Shown here: piece after piece, positions 14,301-18,545 of the stretch
Layout: each line of letters opens with the position of its first letter
How positions within the stretch are numbered: the first letter of the stretch is position 1
NCBI GenBank assembly: GCA_025456495.1
Contig: JALOKO010000015.1
Coordinates: 1-18,545 of the forward strand
Length of the DNA: 18,545 nt
Direction: 5' to 3'
Origin: Bryobacterales bacterium
GTDB lineage: Bacteria; Acidobacteriota; Terriglobia; Bryobacterales; Bryobacteraceae
Translations under genes and position numbers: made by a program
The notes under the pieces: generated by a model
What the model was told of the DNA's origin: nothing
Databases searched by the model: none
What the model saw: the letters and a program-made list of their open reading frames with translations, nothing else

Positions 14301-17300
14301 CTACTTGTTCGTGCCGGAAAAGCGTTCGTTCAGCTTGCGGAAGTATTCGGCCACTGCGTCGCTGTAACCCTCCGGAACGCGGGCGTTGCTCTCGCTGCGG
14401 ACCACGCCGCCCTTGCGCTGCAACTCCTTCAGGCGGAGTTGGGCTTCGAGGGCGGTGAGGGCAGGCAGCATGGTGTTCTGGATGCGGTCCACAAGGGTGT
14501 CGCTGGAGAAGCGCGAGGGGTCCAAGCGCTGCATCTGGGCGATGATCTCGCGGACTTCCTGGGCCAGTTCCGGGTTATCGCTGGCGCCACGGGCAATCTG
14601 TTCCAGATCGCGCAGAGTGCGCCGATAGTCCTGCACTACCTGTTCCGGCGAGCGGTCAGGTCCACGAGCGGGGGCCATGGAACGGGTGCCATCGTTCATG
14701 GCCGAATAGGATGCTCCCTCGCGGCCTGATGCACGATCACCCTGGTTCATGCGGGGGTCGTTGTTCCCCTGCTGGCCAGCCATCTGGCCTTCTGATCCGG
14801 GCTGGCCTTGCTGGCCTTGGGATGCTCCGCCTTGCTGGCCGCCTTGCCCCTGCTGGCCCTGCTGGCCTTGTTGCCCCTGCTGGCCTTGTTGCCCCTGCTG
14901 GCCCTGCTGCCCTTGTTGGCCCTGCTGGCCCTGCTGCCCCTGTTGGCCCTGTTGACCCTGTTGGCCCTGTTGACCCTGTTGGCCCTGTTGGCCCTGCTGG
15001 CCTTGTTGGCCCTGCTGGCCTTGTTGGGCGCGCTGGGCTTGGCGCTGCTGTTCAGCGGATGCGGCTTCTTCCGCCGAGCGGCGCAACTGCTCCACGCTCC
15101 GCAGGGCGCTGGCCATGTCGGGGGCGCGTTGGTCGCCGCCACGAAGGGAATCGCGCGCTTGTAGCAGCTTTTCCTGAAGGCGGCGCAGACCATCGGTGAC
15201 GGGCGCTTCTCGCAGGTAGGCATAGGAGCCCATGCCGCGTCGGATGAGCTCGGCGCTATACTTCATGCGCGCGCCCAGCTCTTCCTGTTGCAGGTCGCGG
15301 ACTCCTTCGCGGACCTTGTCCGCTGCGCTGCGCTGGCTGTTGGACAAGCGACGGGCCGCTGCCTGCATCTCGCTCTGTAGCCGCTCAATTTCCTCGGCCA
15401 GCTCCCGCTTCTCTTCGGAAAGCGATTCCGCCTGAGCGCGCTGCCGGGGATCCATGCGTGGATTGCGGAGCTGCTGCCGGGTGGGCGTGCCGCTCTCTGT
15501 GCCGAAGGTCTCGCGGACCTTTTCGGCGGAACGCTGCTGGCGGTTGGCAAGGTCACCGGCCCGCTCAGCCAGCCGTTCCAGCGCCTCTTCGCTGCCCGAT
15601 TGGCGCATGCCACGGAGGGCGCTTTCGGCCTCCTGTAACGACCGGGCGGCGGACTCAATGGACTGGTCGCGCTGGCCCTGATTGCTGTTGGTATCGGAAC
15701 TGGCGCGCTCCATCTCACGGGTGGCGCGCTCCAGGCGGCTCATGGCCTGCTGCAGGCGCGGGTCAACGCCCTGCTGCTGCATGCGCTGCAGGCGATCGCG
15801 CATTTGCTGGTCCTGTTGTTGCTGGCCCTGTTGCCCCTGTTGCCCCTGCTGGCCGCCACGGGCCTGCTGTTGCCCTTGCTGGCCCTGTTGACCTTGTTGC
15901 CCTTGTTGTCCCTGGGCGCGGGATTGCTGGCCTTGTTGCCCCTGCTGGCCCTGCTGGCCCTGCTGCCCTTGCTGCGATTGCTGCCCTTGCTGCGATTGCT
16001 GCCCTTGCTGCGATTGCTGCCCCTGTTGCGATTGCTGCCCCTGTTGGCCTTGTTGCCCCTGCTGGCGGGCCATCTGCTCCATGCGCTGTTTCAGTTCTTC
16101 CGCTTCGCGGCGGAGCATCTCCTGCTGCCATCGCGAGGCAGCCTGATTCTGGTTGCGACGCGCCTGCTCGGCCAACTCCTGCTGGCGGCGGGCAAGCTCT
16201 TCCAGGCGGCGCAGCATCTCTTCCAGTTCGCGGTCCTTCTGCTGCTGCTGGCCCCCGGCGCTGCTCATGCTGTCGCCAGTTTCGTACTGGTTCTTCTCGG
16301 TGTCGAGTTCCAGATCGCGTAGGCTTTCCAGATCTTGCGCGGCACCACCACCACCGCCGCCACCGCCGCCCTGCTGCTGGGCCACCTGGATATCGCGGAA
16401 CACGCTTTGCGCGCGCAGCAGAGCCTGCAGGGCGCGCTGTTCGGGCTGCAGCGAATCCTTCCAGCCGGCCTTCTTCAGGTCTGCGACTGCGCTATCCATT
16501 TCGGCGGCGGCTTTGTCCATCTCCTCGGCGAAGCGCTTGAAGGCGTCGCCGCTCTGGGTGATCATGCGGGCGCGCATGCGTTGGGCAAGGGTCTGCGCCT
16601 GGTCCTTCAATTTGCTTTGGATGTTGGCCAGGAAGTCAGCGGTTTCCTGCCGGGCGGCGCCGTCCGGGGGTGTGCGGATCTGGTTCCAGGTGGCGGCGAT
16701 GATCTCCTTCTGTCGCTGGGCGATGTCCTCCTGCTCGTTGCCCTCGCCGGCCTGTCCGCCCGAGACCTGGCTCTGGCTGAAGTTCTTTTCGAAGGGCTGG
16801 GCTTCGGCGAAGTAGATGTCTGTGCGGACGGTGTTGCGTGCGTCGCGGGCGCTCACGTAGTACGAAACGATGTCGCCAGGGACAAGCTTGAAGTCCTCAA
16901 GATACAGCAAGGCTTCGGCCTCAACATTCTGCGTGCGCCTCGCGATGGCAAGGGCTTTCTGCTTTTCCTCACCCCCGTTAACGGAGTAGTGCAACGTCAT
17001 CGATTCCAGGCCGTAATCGTCCTCAGCGACAACAGCGATGCCGAGTTCCTCAATGGGGGTGACGCGGGCATCCCTGCCGGGGCGCGCGATGCGTAGGACG
17101 GGTGGCGATTCCGGGCGTACACGGATGAAGTAATCCTCCGTGATGCGGATGATGCCGTCCGGTTCCTTGCTGGCGATGTAGTAAGAGGTGCGCTTGGATT
17201 TCTCGTCCAGGGTGAAGGCGGCGCGGGCGCTGCGGCCGTCCACCTGGAAGGGCTGCTGGCTGCCGTCGTCAAAGACAAGCAAACCGTTGGAAAGTGGGAG

Positions 17301-18257
17301 GTCGGTATCCACAACGATGGTGGCTTTCGTGCCACCCACGCCTTCCACATCGCCCAGGTCTTCCTGGGTGGCGGTGGGGATGGCCATCCACTGCGGATAC
17401 TCGTACTCCACGCGTAGCTTCTGGATTTCGGGCAGGGCAACGGTCTGGATGCGATAGACGAGGGTGCGCGCGCCATCGGCTTCCACGTAGTATTCGACGG
17501 GCTTGCGGATGGAGGCCAGAAGGAACTCATACGTGGCCAGGTTCGCCTGCTGCGACATGGGGATGGCTTCCCATTCGGTGGCTTCTTCCGGACGCACGAA
17601 CAGACGCACGCGGGCGGCATCGAAGCCACGCGTGGTGGCGGTGATCCATTGGTCAGCCCCTTTGCGGATGCTGATGTTGCCGGGCTTTACTTCCACACGG
17701 GCCAGCAGACTTTCGCGGGCGGCCTCAGAGCCAGCCCAAAGCAAGGCTGCGCCGGGTCCGAAGGGCGGCGGCGCAAGGAAGATCAACCACAGCAGGACGA
17801 GCAGTCCCACCACGCCGCCACCAGCGAACGCAGCGATGCGCTTGCCAGGGACCACGTCTTCCGGCGACTGATGACGGGCGTGGTCCAGGGCGTCTTTGGC
17901 CAGCAGTTCGTGAAAGGGGTTGGGGCCGGCCGCTTCCTGTTCGGCCAGGGTGAGCAGGCGCTGCTGAAGCTCAGGATTACGGCGCTCCATTTCGTTCACC
18001 GTACGGCGGCGCGTCCAGGTGAGCAAGGGCAGCAGCAGGAAGTATGCCACGGCCAGACCCAGTGAGAGGAAAAGGCCAAACTGCAGGACACGGACGGCGC
18101 TCAACCCCATCGGCATGGCCAGCAGAAGAGAGACGGCGGCGTGGGTGCCCAGCAGGGCAACCGCCAGCACAAAGGCTCCGCCGCGGGCGAGAGAGAGCTT
18201 CCGAAAGCGCCTCTCCACTTCGTCCAGATAGCCATAGAGTTGTTCACGAGCGCTCAT
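14301..18257 (-). CDS. Large DUF4175-like membrane protein with Gln/Gly repeat tracts
   Basis: 1318 residues. Three hydrophobic segments lie near 27-50, 57-80 and 141-163; the rest is probably periplasmic. Residues about 185-490 look like beta-sandwich material (VEVKPGNISIRKGADQWITATT, PVEYYVEADGARTLVYRIQTVALPEI, LHYSVNGGEEKQ, PGDIVSYYVSARDARN). From about 500 the chain is helical, charged and Gln-rich, probably coiled coil. It is interrupted by nine glycines near 630-638, a QQG/QQS tract at about 732-815, and 20 uninterrupted QQG triplets at 1078-1137. The last ~110 residues (RSPEQVVQDYRRTLRDLEQIARG, VPEGYSDAVAEYFRKLNERF) are a compact conserved tail. The plan resembles DUF4175 proteins, but function is unknown. 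The ATG overlaps the upstream stop (ATGA), and GGAGG lies seven bases before it. The upstream BatA-like neighbour suggests a MoxR/vWA-type locus. Confidence 0.8.
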   Translation of the reverse strand: MSAREQLYGYLDEVERRFRKLSLARGGAFVLAVALLGTHAAVSLLLAMPMGLSAVRVLQFGLFLSLGLAVAYFLLLPLLTWTRRRTVNEMERRNPELQQRLLTLAEQEAAGPNPFHELLAKDALDHARHQSPEDVVPGKRIAAFAGGGVVGLLVLLWLIFLAPPPFGPGAALLWAGSEAARESLLARVEVKPGNISIRKGADQWITATTRGFDAARVRLFVRPEEATEWEAIPMSQQANLATYEFLLASIRKPVEYYVEADGARTLVYRIQTVALPEIQKLRVEYEYPQWMAIPTATQEDLGDVEGVGGTKATIVVDTDLPLSNGLLVFDDGSQQPFQVDGRSARAAFTLDEKSKRTSYYIASKEPDGIIRITEDYFIRVRPESPPVLRIARPGRDARVTPIEELGIAVVAEDDYGLESMTLHYSVNGGEEKQKALAIARRTQNVEAEALLYLEDFKLVPGDIVSYYVSARDARNTVRTDIYFAEAQPFEKNFSQSQVSGGQAGEGNEQEDIAQRQKEIIAATWNQIRTPPDGAARQETADFLANIQSKLKDQAQTLAQRMRARMITQSGDAFKRFAEEMDKAAAEMDSAVADLKKAGWKDSLQPEQRALQALLRAQSVFRDIQVAQQQGGGGGGGGGAAQDLESLRDLELDTEKNQYETGDSMSSAGGQQQQKDRELEEMLRRLEELARRQQELAEQARRNQNQAASRWQQEMLRREAEELKQRMEQMARQQGQQGQQGQQSQQGQQSQQGQQSQQGQQSQQGQQGQQGQQGQQGQQSRAQGQQGQQGQQGQQGQQQARGGQQGQQGQQGQQQQDQQMRDRLQRMQQQGVDPRLQQAMSRLERATREMERASSDTNSNQGQRDQSIESAARSLQEAESALRGMRQSGSEEALERLAERAGDLANRQQRSAEKVRETFGTESGTPTRQQLRNPRMDPRQRAQAESLSEEKRELAEEIERLQSEMQAAARRLSNSQRSAADKVREGVRDLQQEELGARMKYSAELIRRGMGSYAYLREAPVTDGLRRLQEKLLQARDSLRGGDQRAPDMASALRSVEQLRRSAEEAASAEQQRQAQRAQQGQQGQQGQQGQQGQQGQQGQQGQQGQQGQQGQQGQQGQQGQQGQQGQQGQQGQQGQQGQGGQQGGASQGQQGQPGSEGQMAGQQGNNDPRMNQGDRASGREGASYSAMNDGTRSMAPARGPDRSPEQVVQDYRRTLRDLEQIARGASDNPELAQEVREIIAQMQRLDPSRFSSDTLVDRIQNTMLPALTALEAQLRLKELQRKGGVVRSESNARVPEGYSDAVAEYFRKLNERFSGTNK
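14847..15026 (-). repeat. 20 tandem copies of a 9-bp unit encoding Gln-Gly-Gln-type (QQG) triplets
   Basis: An exact 9-base period over 180 bases encodes 20 consecutive Gln-Gln-Gly units of the DUF4175-like protein. Gln codons mix CAG and CAA and glycine codons mix GGC, GGG and GGT. The protein repeat is therefore perfect while the DNA repeat is not, which argues for selection on the peptide. Confidence 0.95.
15813..16064 (-). repeat. Second Gln-rich repeat tract (QQG / QQS units) in the DUF4175-like gene
   Basis: About 84 residues made mainly of QQG units. In the first part four QQG-QQS hexapeptide pairs alternate regularly; later the tract is broken by short insertions (SRAQ, QARGG) and closes with four glutamines before QMRDRLQRM. 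It is encoded by degenerate 9- and 18-base DNA periods. Confidence 0.9.
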
Positions 18258-18545
18258 ACTGGTTCCTCCGCTGCTCTACGCCAAAAGCGGTTGGCGACCA
18301 CACTCTCAGCCAGCAGGATGCCGGCCAAAACAAGAAATCCATACCACCCGATGGGCACGCGCCGTTCGTTTTCGGTGGTAGATCCGGCGGGTCCGGGGGG
18401 TGGGGCGTCCTGGCCGCTGGCTTTCCAGATGGAAAGCTGGGCGTCGTCCATGGCGGCCAGGTTCGATTCGCGCGGGCTGACGTTGGCTGAGATCCAATCC
18501 TCACGTCCCCCGGCGCGCTCCAGCCTGTAGAAACCTGGCAGGGTG
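18254..18545 (-). CDS. C-terminus of a BatA/vWA-type membrane protein, 5' part outside window
   Basis: The frame is open to the right window edge and gives 96 residues. It begins TLPGFYRLERAGGREDWISAN, continues VSPRESNLAAM, and ends in one transmembrane helix (GWYGFLVLAGILLAESVVANRFW) plus a short basic tail. PGFYxL followed by VNxxPxESNL and a final helix is the usual C-terminal end of BatA-like membrane proteins that carry an N-terminal BatA segment and a von Willebrand A-like domain. Only this end is visible, so the vWA domain itself is inferred. The stop TGA overlaps the ATG of the DUF4175-like gene by four bases, indicating one transcript and coupled translation. Confidence 0.7.
   Translation of the reverse strand, partial: TLPGFYRLERAGGREDWISANVSPRESNLAAMDDAQLSIWKASGQDAPPPGPAGSTTENERRVPIGWYGFLVLAGILLAESVVANRFWRRAAEEPV
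18265..18269 (-). promoter_or_regulatory. Ribosome binding site of the DUF4175-like gene
   Basis: GGAGG on the minus strand, seven bases before the ATG at 18257, inside the end of the upstream BatA-like gene. It supports the ATGA-overlap start. Confidence 0.7.

Noticed and set aside
14808..15164. Leucine-rich + strand frame (LALLPLLALL repeats) that looks like a membrane protein
   Set aside because: It is the antisense reading of the CAG/CAA-GGC repeat: CTG and TTG on the opposite strand give leucine. The Gln/Gly frame belongs to a complete gene with a start signal and conserved ends.
14847..16064. Assembly artefact or frameshift in the repeat tracts
   Set aside because: The frame stays open through both tracts and continues into conserved sequence on both sides; synonymous codon mixing is unlike a collapsed or stuttered assembly. 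Copy number could still be off and was not testable here.

Overview
The window is GC-rich bacterial chromosome with densely packed genes, most of them on the minus strand. An Oar-like TonB-dependent receptor with an N-terminal carboxypeptidase-regulatory domain, a DUF1844 protein, a Tat-exported lactonase, a DUF4038 glycoside hydrolase and a BatA/DUF4175 membrane pair together suggest an Acidobacteriota genome, probably of the Solibacteres/Bryobacterales type. This placement is inference from gene content; no rRNA gene is present to settle it.

Layout, left to right. Positions 1-855 (+) hold the 3' part of hemW. It converges, across a perfect 15-bp bidirectional terminator hairpin, on a B12-binding-type radical SAM protein (961-2547, -). 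Next comes a run of minus-strand genes whose transcription enters from about 6440: DUF1844 protein, PhnP-like metallo-hydrolase, ribF (coupled to the hydrolase by an ATGA overlap), and a secreted DUF4038/apiosidase-like glycoside hydrolase that may have its own promoter. A 16-bp tandem repeat array and a strong hairpin terminator lie between this cluster and the next gene. Then come an Oar-like TonB-dependent receptor (6703-10023, -) and a Tat/lipoprotein lactonase-family beta-propeller (10131-11339, -). The lactonase is divergent from a DUF4126 membrane protein (about 11466-12509, +). A minus-strand pair follows: class IV aminotransferase, then crotonase. The window ends in a translationally coupled minus-strand pair, the C-terminus of a BatA/vWA-like membrane protein and a 1318-residue DUF4175-like membrane protein with long Gln-Gln-Gly repeat tracts.

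Functional picture. hemW and ribF are housekeeping cofactor genes. The glycoside hydrolase, TonB receptor and lactonase suit a heterotroph that takes up and degrades plant or soil polysaccharides, but nothing in the layout proves they work as one system. The least explained items are: the DUF4175-like protein, with 20 uninterrupted QQG triplets plus a second GQQ/SQQ tract; the intergenic 16-bp array; an orphan B12-type radical SAM enzyme; and several starts where a -10-like hexamer sits only 6-10 bases before the ATG, suggesting leaderless or very short-leader mRNAs. I found no CRISPR array, transposon, prophage, tRNA or rRNA. No gap between genes exceeds 300 bases.
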